Assembly (NCBI GenBank): GCA_947489665.1
Contig: CANLEH010000002.1
Span: 496,001-560,000 of the forward strand
Length of the DNA stretch: 64,000 nt
Origin: an uncultured Roseicyclus sp.
GTDB taxonomy: Bacteria; Pseudomonadota; Alphaproteobacteria; Rhodobacterales; Rhodobacteraceae
Direction of reading: 5' to 3'
A program made the translations under genes and the position numbers. A model generated the notes under the pieces. It was not told the origin of the DNA. It did not search any database and saw only the letters and a program-made list of their open reading frames with translations. Below, piece by piece: positions 36,614-45,951 of the stretch. Position 1 is the first letter of the stretch; the number at the start of each line of letters is the position of its first letter.

Positions 36614-37300
36614 ATGCGGACCCTCTTTCTGATCCTCACGACGCTTGTTCTGGCCACCTGCGGCCGTCCCCTGACCGAGGCCGAAATCGCCTATATGGCC
36701 GAGATCCAGGGGCCCACATTCAACCCGAGGCCCGTGCGGATCGTGGAAAATCCGCTCGTGGGCATCTTCACGCAGACCTACCCGACACGCCCTCCAACCA
36801 CCTGTCGGGAAAGGATTTTTCCACCGCCCGACACGCCAACGGTCAGTGGCCAGACAGCGGGCATCGTGTTCTTCAACACCCTGCATCTGCGCGAAGATGT
36901 GGTCCTGCCCGACTATACCCGGTTCGAGGACGGCACCCGCGGCCTCGTCGCCGCGATGTTCTTCGCCCATGAGATGACCCATATCTGGCAATGGCAGAAC
37001 CGCGAGGTCACGAACTACCACCCCTTCCGCGCCTTCTGGGAACACGCAACCATCGAAGATCCTTACCTTTTTTCCAACGACGACCAGCGCTCGTTTTTGT
37101 CCTACGGATACGAACAGCAAGCCTCACTCGTTGAAGAATATGTCTGTTGCCGCGCCCTCGATCCGCAAGGCGCCCGCACCGCCCGGCTTGAGGCTTTGAT
37201 CGGCCAGGTCATGCCCGTCACACCGCTGCAATCGCGCGCAGATGACACCGATATCCGCATCCCATGGGCAGACGCCCCAATTGGCGGGATTTGCTCCTGA
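36614..37300 (+). CDS. lipoprotein with HExxH motif (putative metalloprotease-like)
   Basis: 228 residues. Signal peptide ending in a lipobox LATC (Cys16). A zinc-ligand-type motif HEMTHIWQWQN lies at residues 119-129, inside a predicted helix after MFFA, with Glu-rich sequence downstream (EEYVCC) that could supply a third ligand. Similar domains occur in eCIS-associated or DUF4157-like proteins, but no firm match is claimed. A TTG at 36578 is an alternative start; the lipobox supports 36614. Overlaps the next gene by one base. Confidence 0.6.
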   Translation: MRTLFLILTTLVLATCGRPLTEAEIAYMAEIQGPTFNPRPVRIVENPLVGIFTQTYPTRPPTTCRERIFPPPDTPTVSGQTAGIVFFNTLHLREDVVLPDYTRFEDGTRGLVAAMFFAHEMTHIWQWQNREVTNYHPFRAFWEHATIEDPYLFSNDDQRSFLSYGYEQQASLVEEYVCCRALDPQGARTARLEALIGQVMPVTPLQSRADDTDIRIPWADAPIGGICS

Positions 37301-37740
37301 TGCCGACCCAAGCCCTCATCATGTTTGCCGCCGGGATCGGCATTCCCATCCTCGCAGCACTGAACGCGCGGTTGGGCGCCAATATCGGCTCACCTGCTGC
37401 GGCGGCAACGATCCTGTTTGTGGTCGCTCTGATCACCGCCGGTGTCACTGCGGCCGTGACGGGCCTAGAGCCGCTCCGCGAACTGCCCGGCCAGCCCAAG
37501 CACCTCTTTCTCGCAGGCGCCCTTATCGCGTTCTACGTCCTGACGATCACCTATATTGCGCCGACTTTCGGCGTCGGAAACGCCGTGTTCTTCGTGCTTT
37601 TGGGGCAATTGGTCAGCGCGGCTGCCATTGACCATTTTGGCCTGTTCGGCGCGCAAGTTAGCCCGGTGTCCGGCCTGCGCCTGTTGGGGATCGCGGTCAT
37701 GGCATCTGGCGTCGCGCTGACGCAGCTTGCCGCCCGTTAA
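37300..37740 (+). CDS. YdcZ-family (DUF606) DMT membrane protein
   Basis: 146 residues, five membrane helices: QALIMFAAGIGIPILAALNARLGANIGSPAAA is the signature of the YdcZ branch of the drug/metabolite transporter superfamily. Usually works as a dimer or tandem pair; only one copy here. ATG at 37300 shares a base with the preceding stop codon; a start at 37264 inside that gene is less likely. Confidence 0.8.
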   Translation: MPTQALIMFAAGIGIPILAALNARLGANIGSPAAAATILFVVALITAGVTAAVTGLEPLRELPGQPKHLFLAGALIAFYVLTITYIAPTFGVGNAVFFVLLGQLVSAAAIDHFGLFGAQVSPVSGLRLLGIAVMASGVALTQLAAR

Positions 37741-39548
37741 CCGGCCTTTTCTTCAAGCTCCAGCCATTCCATTTCGGCGGCATTCAGCTTGGCCTGGCGT
37801 TCGCTCAAAGCATCTGTCGCCTTCTGCGCCTTGACAGGGTTTGACGTGTAAATCTCGGGATCTGATAGAAGATCGGACAGCTTCGCGATTTCAGCCTCCA
37901 GACGCTCAATCTCGGCTGGCAAAGCTTCAAGGCGATGCTTTTCCGTGAAAGACAGCCCTGATTTCTTTGTCTTATCAGATGGTTCTACAGACCGCTTCTC
38001 AACCCTTGGCTTGGCCTTCTCAACCTTTTCAGGCGCGACCGCACCCCGTTGCGCGACCATATCCGTCCAACCACCCGCATAGACCACGGCCCGCCCGGCC
38101 CCTTCCAACGCAACCGTTGTGCTCGCCACACGGTCGAGGAAATCACGGTCGTGGCTCACCAAAAGAACCGTGCCGGGATATTCCCCCAGCAAATCTTGCA
38201 GAAGATCCAGCGTTTCGACGTCGAGATCATTGGTCGGCTCGTCGAGCACCAACAGATTACTCTCCCGCGCCATGATCCGCGCCAGCAAAAGCCGCGCCTT
38301 CTCGCCACCAGAGAGGGAGCGGACGGGCGCGCGGGCTTGTGCATCGTCGAACAAGAATTCCTTGAGATAGCCCACAACGTGCTTCGGCACGCCGTGCACC
38401 AGCACCTGATCGGCGCGGCCTTTCACGCCGACCTCTGGATCATTTGCGAGACTTTCCCAAAGCGTCGCATCGGGGTCGAGGGCCGAGCGGGTCTGATCAA
38501 ACACCGCCATCTCGATCCCTGTGCCAAAGCTGACACTGCCTGTGTCGGGCTCCAACGCACCCGTCAGCATCTTCAGAAGTGTCGTTTTGCCTGCGCCGTT
38601 AGGGCCTACAAACGCCACGCGGTCGCCACGCAAGACACGCAGATCGAATGGCTTGAGAATGTTCTTGCCGTCGTAAGCCTTTGAGATGCCAACAGCTTCA
38701 ATCACCTTCTTGCCGGATTGAGGTCCTGCCTCCAACGCCATGGCTGCTGTCCCCTGCCGCCGGATCATAGCGGAGCGTTCGGCGCGCAATTCGCCAAGGG
38801 CGCGCACACGACCCATGTTCCGCTTGCGGCGTGCGCTGATCCCTTCCACGGCCCATCGCGCCTCGGCCTTTATCTTGCGGTCGAGCTTGTGACGGGCCAG
38901 ATCTTCTTCGGCCCAGGTGGTATCGCGCCAGTCTTCAAACCGGTCGAACCCCTTATCCATGCGCCGCACGACGCCCCGGTCGAGCCACAGGACACCGCGC
39001 GCCAAAGCGTTCAGGAAGGCCCGGTCGTGCGAGATCAGGATGAAGCCTGCCTTAGTCTGTTTCAGCTCGGACTCAAGCCACTGGATTGCCTCGATATCCA
39101 GATGGTTCGTCGGCTCATCCAGCAACATCAGGTCGGGCGCTTCGGCCAGAAGCCGCGCCAGGGCCGCCCGGCGTCGTTCGCCACCAGAGGCCGCATCGAC
39201 GGGCGCATCAAGCCGAAGTTTCAGCCCCTCTGCCGCGGCCTCGACACGCCATTCTTCGGACGGGCCGAGTGTGGCCAAAGCGAAATCACGCAGGGTCTCG
39301 AACCCCGCGAAATCGGGGTCCTGTTCAAGATACCCAACGCTTGTGCCATCCGGCAGCACGCGCAGGCCTTTATCAGCCTCGACCAGCCCGGTCATAACCT
39401 TCATCAACGTCGATTTGCCCGAGCCATTGCGCCCGACCAAAGCCATGCGGTCGCCCGCCTGCACCACAAGGTCAAGCGACGCAAAAACGGGATCGCCGCC
39501 GAAGGTCAGGGCGATGTCGGAAAGCTGCAAAAGCGGAGGTCTGGCCAT
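37737..39548 (-). CDS. ABC-F ATPase (Uup-like)
   Basis: 603 residues with two ABC cassettes and no membrane part: Walker [10 protein letters not shown] and GPNGAGKTT, signatures SGGERRR and SGGEKAR, Walker [11 protein letters not shown] and [10 protein letters not shown]. The C-terminal coiled coil ([22 protein letters not shown]) is the Uup-type DNA- or ribosome-binding domain. Such proteins rescue stalled ribosomes or affect transposon excision. Confidence 0.9.
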   Translation of the reverse strand: MARPPLLQLSDIALTFGGDPVFASLDLVVQAGDRMALVGRNGSGKSTLMKVMTGLVEADKGLRVLPDGTSVGYLEQDPDFAGFETLRDFALATLGPSEEWRVEAAAEGLKLRLDAPVDAASGGERRRAALARLLAEAPDLMLLDEPTNHLDIEAIQWLESELKQTKAGFILISHDRAFLNALARGVLWLDRGVVRRMDKGFDRFEDWRDTTWAEEDLARHKLDRKIKAEARWAVEGISARRKRNMGRVRALGELRAERSAMIRRQGTAAMALEAGPQSGKKVIEAVGISKAYDGKNILKPFDLRVLRGDRVAFVGPNGAGKTTLLKMLTGALEPDTGSVSFGTGIEMAVFDQTRSALDPDATLWESLANDPEVGVKGRADQVLVHGVPKHVVGYLKEFLFDDAQARAPVRSLSGGEKARLLLARIMARESNLLVLDEPTNDLDVETLDLLQDLLGEYPGTVLLVSHDRDFLDRVASTTVALEGAGRAVVYAGGWTDMVAQRGAVAPEKVEKAKPRVEKRSVEPSDKTKKSGLSFTEKHRLEALPAEIERLEAEIAKLSDLLSDPEIYTSNPVKAQKATDALSERQAKLNAAEMEWLELEEKAG

Positions 39549-39587
39549 GGCAGGCAGCTACGCGACGTGTGTTGGAGTTTCAATCCC

Positions 39588-40559
39588 TCAGCGCGCGCGC
39601 ATCCAGGTTCCATCGGGCCAGAACGCGTGGAATGCAAAGGCAAAGATCACATCGTGCGGGACGTCCTGACCGGACGCATTGCGCACCCGGATCTGCCCTA
39701 CATCCCGACCGCTTGCGATCTGCGGCGTGTCGAGGGCCGAGGCCGCACCCGCCTGCCAGGTGATCGTCACGCCAGCCTCTTCGACCGAGCCTTCCAGCGC
39801 CAAACGCTCCAACGTCCAGGCCCGGTCGCCCACCCGCACAACGCGGGCGAGCGGGCTGATGCCGTGGGGCGGTTCCTCCCCGCTATAAAGAAAGGGCCAG
39901 CCTGAGCTGTCGTAGCCCACATACGGGTTGCGCCCATAGGCCCGGCCATATCCACGCGGCTCAGCCATGACCACACCATCAGGATGGGCTGCCCGGAAGC
40001 TATTCCAGCTTTCCAGCCAGCCCGGCAATTCGCGCAGACGCGTTCCGGCGTGGACCCCGACGATGCCCTCGCCCACGGCCTGTTGCCACCAGCTTTCCGT
40101 TTCGCGGTCGTACATGATCATGTCGGAATGGCGCAGGTTGCCTGAGACGCCAAAGCTGAGAACTTGCCCCTCCACCTCGCGCGCGAAGACCATGGCCGAA
40201 TTGCAAAGCGGGCAATAGGTGACAGCAAAGGGGAAGCCGCCGACCTCATCATTCACGATCTCATGCCACGTCAGGTAACGCAGCGGATAGGCCCGCGCGG
40301 CGGTGCCCTCGAAATCAACGGTCAGGACAGGCTCCGCCCCGTCCAGGCCCCGCTCTCGTCCCACGGCAATCATGCGTGGGCCATCGATGGCAGGGATCCC
40401 GTCACGCGGCACACCGCCCGAGCGGACTTCGCCCAGATCAATTGTTGCCGTGCTGAAATCGGTGTTGGGCCAGCCAGCGGTCGGATCAAGCCGCTGCGCT
40501 GCGGCGGGTGATCCGGTCAGCACGCCTGACACGAGTAGCAACGCCATCAGTGTGCGCAT
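39588..40559 (-). CDS. exported DUF3179 protein
   Basis: 323 residues. Signal peptide MRTLMALLLVSGVLTGSPAAAQ, then DUF3179: YPLRYLTWHEIVNDEVGGFPFAVTYCPLCNSAMVF with the CPLCN motif, and LRHSDMIMYDRETESWWQQA. Function of the family is unknown. Start fixed by the signal peptide at 40557-40559. Confidence 0.85.
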   Translation of the reverse strand: MRTLMALLLVSGVLTGSPAAAQRLDPTAGWPNTDFSTATIDLGEVRSGGVPRDGIPAIDGPRMIAVGRERGLDGAEPVLTVDFEGTAARAYPLRYLTWHEIVNDEVGGFPFAVTYCPLCNSAMVFAREVEGQVLSFGVSGNLRHSDMIMYDRETESWWQQAVGEGIVGVHAGTRLRELPGWLESWNSFRAAHPDGVVMAEPRGYGRAYGRNPYVGYDSSGWPFLYSGEEPPHGISPLARVVRVGDRAWTLERLALEGSVEEAGVTITWQAGAASALDTPQIASGRDVGQIRVRNASGQDVPHDVIFAFAFHAFWPDGTWMRAR

Positions 40560-40579
40560 AAGGCCCCCTCCACGAAAAT

Positions 40580-40604
40580 GGGCGCGCCGTCGCCCGGCGC
40601 GCCC
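40580..40604 (-). terminator. terminator hairpin after the exported cyclophilin gene
   Basis: 10-bp perfect stem GGGCGCGCCG / CGGCGCGCCC with a 5-base loop, followed on the minus strand by ATTTTC. A second hairpin, GTGGGCT-GCAA-AGCCCAC, stands at 40626-40643 before it. Confidence 0.6.
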
Positions 40605-40670
40605 ACTTATCTTGTCGGTCTGCGCGTGGGCTGCAAAGCCCACCTCACACAGAAGTGCGCAGGCGAGAGC

Positions 40671-41294
40671 CTATTCCAACTCCACCTCTTCATCCTCTTC
40701 CGGGGGCGGTGCGACCGGGTCATCGTCACGGACCCGAAGGGCCGTCATGCGGTCAGGTTCGCCCACCACCGCGCCGTTGCGGCCACGGCCCCTGCGGATC
40801 AGGTCCACGATTTCCATGCCCTCTACGACCTGCCCGACGATGGTGTAGCCCCCATCAAGATGCGGCGCAGGCTCGAACATGATGAAGAATTGGCTGTTCG
40901 CCGAGTTTGGGTTATTCCCCCGCGCCATCCCGATCATGCCACGCTCGAACGAAATCTCGTCGGAGAATTCCGCAGGCAAATCAGGGTATTGCGAGCCCCC
41001 GCGCCCGGCATAACGCATGTCCTGGCCGAGACGGCCAAATTCCACATCACCGGTTTGCGCCATGAAGCGGTCGATCACGCGGTGGAACACCACATCATCA
41101 TAGGCCCCCTCGCTCGCCAGCGTTGTGATACGCTCAACGTGCAACGGCGCCGTTTCCTCGAACAGGTCGATGATGATTGTGCCTTGCGCCTCACCATCCA
41201 CGTCGATCTCAAGCCCTGTGGCCCCAACCGGCCCCGCAGCCAAAGCTGCGAGGACGGCCACAGGCCGAAGGAGGGCAAGACCCGCCTTACGCAT
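40671..41294 (-). CDS. exported peptidyl-prolyl isomerase, cyclophilin type
   Basis: 207 residues. Signal peptide MRKAGLALLRPVAVLAALAAGPVGA, then a cyclophilin domain (VVFHRVIDRFMAQTGDVEFG, NPNSANSQFFIMFEP) and an acidic C-terminal tail (PPPEEDEEVELE). It should assist folding in the periplasm. Overlaps the end of the cytoplasmic cyclophilin gene by 8 bp, so the pair is co-transcribed. Confidence 0.9.
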   Translation of the reverse strand: MRKAGLALLRPVAVLAALAAGPVGATGLEIDVDGEAQGTIIIDLFEETAPLHVERITTLASEGAYDDVVFHRVIDRFMAQTGDVEFGRLGQDMRYAGRGGSQYPDLPAEFSDEISFERGMIGMARGNNPNSANSQFFIMFEPAPHLDGGYTIVGQVVEGMEIVDLIRRGRGRNGAVVGEPDRMTALRVRDDDPVAPPPEEDEEVELE

Positions 41295-41787
41295 CAGCAG
41301 CGACCTTCACCGTGATCATCATGTCAGGCTCCGCTGGCGGCTCACCCCGGGTGATGGCGTCCACATGCTCCATCCCGTCGATGACGTTTCCGTAAACGGT
41401 GTATTGGCCGTTCAGGAAATCATTGTCCTTGAAGTTGATAAAGAACTGGCTGTTGGCCGAATTCGGGTTGGAAGAGCGCGCGGCGCCGAGCGACCCGCGG
41501 GCGTGGGGAATGCGCGAGAATTCTGCTGGAAGGTCCGGCTTGTCCGACCCACCGGTGCCCGCCATACGCAGGTTTGCGGCATCCTTGCCATGCTGCACGT
41601 CACCCGTCTGCGCCATGAACCCGTCGATCACACGGTGGAAGACCACGCCGTCATAGGCCCCTTCGCGGGCCAGTTCCTTCATCCGCTCCACATGCTTGGG
41701 TGCCACATCGGGCAGAAGCTCGATGGTGACAGTGCCACCCTTCAATTCCATCAGGATCGTGTTTTCGGGATCTTTGATATCGGCCAA
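41287..41787 (-). CDS. cytoplasmic peptidyl-prolyl isomerase, cyclophilin type
   Basis: 166 residues without a signal peptide: VVFHRVIDGFMAQTGDVQHG, NPNSANSQFFINFKD. The start is taken as a TTG at 41785-41787 giving ADIKDPENTIL, because AGGAGA lies 6 bases before it and family members begin this way; an ATG at 41838 would add 17 unmatched residues. The upstream neighbour is coaD, 31 bp away. Confidence 0.85.
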   Translation of the reverse strand: MADIKDPENTILMELKGGTVTIELLPDVAPKHVERMKELAREGAYDGVVFHRVIDGFMAQTGDVQHGKDAANLRMAGTGGSDKPDLPAEFSRIPHARGSLGAARSSNPNSANSQFFINFKDNDFLNGQYTVYGNVIDGMEHVDAITRGEPPAEPDMMITVKVAADA

Positions 41788-41818
41788 TTTGGCTCTCCTT
41801 ATGTCAATTCCAGCCCAC

Positions 41819-42313
41819 TCAGCGTGGGAATTTCTCAAGCAGCGCGGCGTTTACCGGCGGTGTCACGAATTGCGAGACGTCCCCGCCCAAACGCGCGATT
41901 TCCTTCACCAGTTTTGAGGCAATGGCCTGATGCTCGGCCTCCGCCATCAAGAAGACAGTTGTCACGGACGCATCCAGTTTCCGGTTCATGCCAACCATCT
42001 GGTATTCATATTCAAAGTCCGCAACCGCGCGCAGGCCGCGGATGATGAATTCCGCCCCCACGTCGCGGGCGCAATCGATCAACAGGTTTTCAAAGGGATG
42101 GGCGACGATTTCCGTCCCGAACGCCTCGGTCATCTTGGCGCACTCAGCCTCGACCATCGCGACCCGTTCTTCCAAAGTGAACAAGGGTCCTTTGTCACGG
42201 TTTATGGCGACACCGATGACAAGCTTGTCGACCAATTTGCAGGCACGTTTGATGATATCGACATGCCCCAATGTAATTGGGTCGAATGTGCCGGGATAAA
42301 GGCCTGTGCGCAT
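41819..42313 (-). CDS. coaD: phosphopantetheine adenylyltransferase
   Basis: 164 residues, penultimate step of coenzyme A synthesis. Nucleotidyl-transferase motif RTGLYPGTFDPITLGHVDII at the start and FIIRGLRAVADFEYEYQM in the middle are diagnostic. ATG at 42311-42313 follows GGAGGGA; the frame is open to 42352 without support. Forms an operon with the two cyclophilin genes, as in many Rhodobacteraceae. Confidence 0.95.
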   Translation of the reverse strand: MRTGLYPGTFDPITLGHVDIIKRACKLVDKLVIGVAINRDKGPLFTLEERVAMVEAECAKMTEAFGTEIVAHPFENLLIDCARDVGAEFIIRGLRAVADFEYEYQMVGMNRKLDASVTTVFLMAEAEHQAIASKLVKEIARLGGDVSQFVTPPVNAALLEKFPR

Positions 42314-42403
42314 GGGATCCCTCCGCCGTCTTTCCGGGCGGCACGGGAACACGATTGCGGCCCGATTTGCAACCGGATCGCCAGCGCTATTGCAGGGTTG
42401 GCA

Positions 42404-42838
42404 TCAAAAGCCCTTGATCATGCCTTCCAGGGCTTCCTTCTCCATCGCCAATTCCGCCAGTTGCGCCTTCACCACATCACCGATGGAGATCAGGCCAACC
42501 ATCTCGTTGCCCTCCATCACCGGCATGTGCCGGAACCGGCCCTTTGTCATCTTGCCCAACACGCTGTCGACGGTTTCATCGCGTGTGGCAGAGATGATCT
42601 TCGACGTCATGAGGCTGTCCACCGGGTCTGCCAGGCACCCTGGCCCGTTTGCACCGATCGCACGCACAATATCCCGTTCAGACAGGATGCCGGCCATCTG
42701 TTTGCCGTCGGAGGAGACGACGAGCGCCCCGATCTTGCGGCTGGACAGGGTCTTCGCCGCCTCGCCCACGCTTGATCCTGGCGTCACGGTAACGACGCCA
42801 TCATCGGATTTGTCCTTGAGAATTTGTTGAACAAGCAT
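42404..42838 (-). CDS. tandem CBS domain protein
   Basis: 144 residues, two CBS motifs (about 10-60: VTVTPGSSVGEAAKTLSSRKIGALVV; about 75-130: FRHMPVMEGNEMVGLISIGDVV). Stand-alone CBS pairs bind adenine nucleotides and act as energy or redox sensors. ATG at 42836-42838 follows AAGGAGG. Confidence 0.88.
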   Translation of the reverse strand: MLVQQILKDKSDDGVVTVTPGSSVGEAAKTLSSRKIGALVVSSDGKQMAGILSERDIVRAIGANGPGCLADPVDSLMTSKIISATRDETVDSVLGKMTKGRFRHMPVMEGNEMVGLISIGDVVKAQLAELAMEKEALEGMIKGF

Positions 42839-42930
42839 CGGGTGCCTCCTTGGTTGGTCGCGCGTCCCTTGGGCCAAGCGTGGGTCCGAAGGCCGTGATC
42901 TGTCAAGTTTTCTGGAAGCATTGCGCGGCG

Positions 42931-43824
42931 TTAGGCTGATGCCAGCCCCTCAAGCCGCGCGATTTCAGCCTGCAAACCGGACCTGAGCAGCGACGCGACG
43001 CGGTCCAGCCGCACGTCTCTCTGCCCCTTGTGGCGCACAAGCCAGAATGTCCGCGTCAGCGCGACCTCGTCCGGCAAAACCCGCTGCAATTCGGGCGCTG
43101 TGGGCAGGGCAAAGTCATGGACAACCGCCAACCCGCCCCCTGCCCGCGCCATCTGGAGCTGGACAGAAATTGATGTTGAGGCCAGTGCCACACGTGTCAC
43201 ACCCAAGGCACCCAGATAGTCGAGTTCTGCATCAAAGATCATGTCCGGGATATACCCGATCATGGGGGCAGTCTTGAGCGCGCCAAGGCTGTTCGGCGCG
43301 CCATGTTGTGCCAGCCAGTCCTGTGACGCGGCCAGCGACAGGCGGTAATCGCTCAGCTTTTCCGCCTGCAGCCGTGCCGTGTCGGGTTTCGACACGGTGA
43401 TCGCAAAGTCCGCTTCACGCCGTGACAGGTTGACAACGCGCGGCAGCGCCACGATTTGCAGGTCAAGATGGGGATGCTGATGGCTGATCGCGGCACAGAC
43501 CTGCGGCAGCAGATAGGTTGCGCAGCCATCGGGCGCACCGATGCGGATCGGGCCGGAGAGCGTCTCACCCGCGCCTGAAAGGGCACCCATGCCGCGGTCA
43601 AGCGCGGCCTCGGCCTCCTCCGCGTGGGCCAGAAGGAGCTGGCCCGCTTCCGTCAGCCGATAGCCTTGCGGCGATTTCAGGAACAAAGGCGCGCCTGCCA
43701 CATCCTCCAGCCGCGCGATGCGGCGCGCGATTGTGGCGGGGTCCAGACGCAAGGCTGCCTTCGCTGCCGTCAGGCTTTCGGCCCGCGCCGTTGCCAGAAA
43801 TACGCGCAGATCATCCCAGTTCAT
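42931..43824 (-). CDS. LysR-family regulator, divergent from mmsA
   Basis: 297 residues. HTH at the N-terminus (WDDLRVFLATARAESLTAAKAALRLDPATIARRIARLE) with an effector domain behind. It shares a 102-bp intergenic region with mmsA, so it is the likely regulator of valine degradation. Confidence 0.88.
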   Translation of the reverse strand: MNWDDLRVFLATARAESLTAAKAALRLDPATIARRIARLEDVAGAPLFLKSPQGYRLTEAGQLLLAHAEEAEAALDRGMGALSGAGETLSGPIRIGAPDGCATYLLPQVCAAISHQHPHLDLQIVALPRVVNLSRREADFAITVSKPDTARLQAEKLSDYRLSLAASQDWLAQHGAPNSLGALKTAPMIGYIPDMIFDAELDYLGALGVTRVALASTSISVQLQMARAGGGLAVVHDFALPTAPELQRVLPDEVALTRTFWLVRHKGQRDVRLDRVASLLRSGLQAEIARLEGLASA

Positions 43825-43926
43825 TCTTGCATCCTTGCAAAATGATCCTGCGAACCTGTCGCTTTTCCCGGCGGAAATGCAAGGCTATTGTCTGCGCAAA
43901 TGGTTTTCGCGCTTGGGAGAGAGCAA

Positions 43927-45426
43927 ATGGAACAGATCGGTCATTGGATTAACGGCAAACACGTCGCGGGCACGTCCGGGCGCACGGCGGATGTATGGAA
44001 CCCCGCCACGGGTGAAGTGCAGGCACAAGTGGCCCTGGCCTCCAAAGCCGAGCTGGACGCCGCCGTCGCCGATGCCGCCAAGGCGCAGCCTGCTTGGGCC
44101 GCCACCAACCCCCAACGCCGCGCGCGGGTGATGATGAAGTTCGTCAGCCTCCTGCAGCGCGACATGGACAAACTGGCCGAGGCGCTGTCACGCGAACATG
44201 GCAAGACCATCCCGGACGCCAAGGGCGACGTGCAGCGCGGTCTTGAAGTGGTCGAATTCTGCATCGGCGCGCCCCACATGCTGAAAGGCGAATTCACCGA
44301 CAGCGCCGGCCCCGGCATCGACATGTATTCGCTACGCCAGCCCATCGGCGTGGCCGCCGGCATCACGCCGTTCAACTTCCCCGCCATGATCCCGATGTGG
44401 AAAATGGCGCCCGCGCTTGTCTGCGGCAACGCCTTCATCCTCAAGCCGTCTGAGCGTGATCCTTCGGTCCCGCTGATGCTGGCCGAACTGATGCAGGAAG
44501 CGGGCCTGCCCGACGGCCTGTTGCAGGTTGTGAATGGTGACAAGGAAAGCGTTGACGCGATCCTCGATAACGAGACGATCTCGGGCATCGGCTTTGTCGG
44601 CTCCACCCCAATCGCGGCGTACATCTACGAGCGTGGCTGCGCCAACGGCAAGCGCGTTCAGTGCTTCGGCGGCGCCAAGAACCACATGATCATCATGCCG
44701 GATGCGGACATGGATCAGGCCGCCGATGCGCTGGTGGGCGCGGGCTATGGCGCTGCGGGCGAACGCTGCATGGCGATCTCCGTGGCCGTTCCGGTGGGGG
44801 ACGAAACCGCCGACCGCCTGATCGAGAAACTGGTCCCGAAGATCGAAGCGCTGAAAGTCGGCCCCTACACCTCGGGTGACGACGTCGACTACGGCCCCGT
44901 GGTCACGCCAATGGCCAAGGAAAATATCCAACGCCTTGTGCAATCGGGCGTCGATGCGGGCGCGGAGCTGGTCGTAGATGGCCGCAATTTCAACTTGCAA
45001 GGCTATGAGGACGGCTTCTTCGTTGGCCCGCACCTGTTCGACCGCGTCACACCGGACATGGAGATCTACCAGAAGGAGATCTTCGGGCCGGTCCTCAGCA
45101 CCGTGCGCGCGGGCTCCTACGAGGAAGCGCTGAAACTCGCGATGGACCACGAATATGGCAATGGCACCGCGATCTTCACTCGCGATGGGGACGCCGCGCG
45201 CGACTTTGCGAACCGCGTGAACGTTGGCATGGTGGGCATTAACGTGCCGATCCCCGTGCCGCTGGCCTACCATACCTTTGGCGGTTGGAAGAAATCGGTC
45301 TTCGGTGATCTGAACCAACACGGGCCCGACGCCTTCCGCTTCTACACGCGAACCAAAACCGTCACCTCGCGCTGGCCGTCGGGCATCAAGGAAGGCGGGG
45401 AATTCACCATTCCCGTGATGGAATAA
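43927..45426 (+). CDS. mmsA: methylmalonate-semialdehyde dehydrogenase (CoA-acylating)
   Basis: 499 residues; converts (methyl)malonate semialdehyde to propionyl/acetyl-CoA at the end of valine breakdown. ALDH fold with FVGSTPIAAYIYERG, active-site Cys in GAAGERCMAIS, and VPIPVPLAYHTFGGWK near the end. ATG at 43927 follows GGGAGAG. The other valine genes are 4.5 kb downstream. Confidence 0.94.
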   Translation: MEQIGHWINGKHVAGTSGRTADVWNPATGEVQAQVALASKAELDAAVADAAKAQPAWAATNPQRRARVMMKFVSLLQRDMDKLAEALSREHGKTIPDAKGDVQRGLEVVEFCIGAPHMLKGEFTDSAGPGIDMYSLRQPIGVAAGITPFNFPAMIPMWKMAPALVCGNAFILKPSERDPSVPLMLAELMQEAGLPDGLLQVVNGDKESVDAILDNETISGIGFVGSTPIAAYIYERGCANGKRVQCFGGAKNHMIIMPDADMDQAADALVGAGYGAAGERCMAISVAVPVGDETADRLIEKLVPKIEALKVGPYTSGDDVDYGPVVTPMAKENIQRLVQSGVDAGAELVVDGRNFNLQGYEDGFFVGPHLFDRVTPDMEIYQKEIFGPVLSTVRAGSYEEALKLAMDHEYGNGTAIFTRDGDAARDFANRVNVGMVGINVPIPVPLAYHTFGGWKKSVFGDLNQHGPDAFRFYTRTKTVTSRWPSGIKEGGEFTIPVME

Positions 45427-45443
45427 CAGGACTAGACGATTTC

Positions 45444-45465
45444 AGCCGCCCACACACGGGCGGCT
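45444..45465 (+). terminator. terminator-like hairpin after mmsA
   Basis: 8-bp perfect stem AGCCGCCC / GGGCGGCT, loop ACACAC, then GTTCT; 17 bp past the mmsA stop. The weak T-run suggests partial termination. Confidence 0.6.
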
Positions 45466-45489
45466 GTTCTACCGGGGCGAGCCAACACC

Positions 45490-45915
45490 ATGCCGATCAC
45501 CTACGACATCTACCCCAATCGCGGCCTTGTCGTCGTGGCTTATTCGGGTCGTGCCGAGATTGATGAGACAGCGCGCGTCTTTGCCGAGTTTGCGCAACAC
45601 CCCGATGCTGCCCCAGGGCAAAAGCACCTTTTGGATCTTTCTCGGGTGACGGAGGTCGAAAATGACATGCCGCGCCTGATGGCCCTTCAGGCGCAAAAGG
45701 CCGGCGAAATGGCGCTGCCGATCTTCCCGGCGATGCTGGTCTATTACTGTCCGACGCCGGTCTCCAGGCGGATGGCAGAGATGGTTTACAAAAGCTGGGA
45801 TGGCGTGGGCGGGCCAACGGTCGCGATGATCGAGGATGAGGCAGAAGCGCTCGCCCTTGTCGGATGTACTGAGACGCGCATCGCCGACCTCAGACGCCAC
45901 GTGTCGGAGGATTGA
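45490..45915 (+). CDS. hypothetical protein, STAS-like fold possible
   Basis: 141 residues, soluble, starting MPITYDIYPNRGLVVVAYSG. The alternation of a beta pair, helix and KHLLDLSRVTEVEND resembles STAS/SpoIIAA-like single-domain proteins of this group, but the match is weak. No clear ribosome site. Lies after the mmsA hairpin. Confidence 0.55.
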   Translation: MPITYDIYPNRGLVVVAYSGRAEIDETARVFAEFAQHPDAAPGQKHLLDLSRVTEVENDMPRLMALQAQKAGEMALPIFPAMLVYYCPTPVSRRMAEMVYKSWDGVGGPTVAMIEDEAEALALVGCTETRIADLRRHVSED

Positions 45916-45951
45916 GCGGCCCGGTTTTTTGGGGGCCGCTCTGGGACAGAC

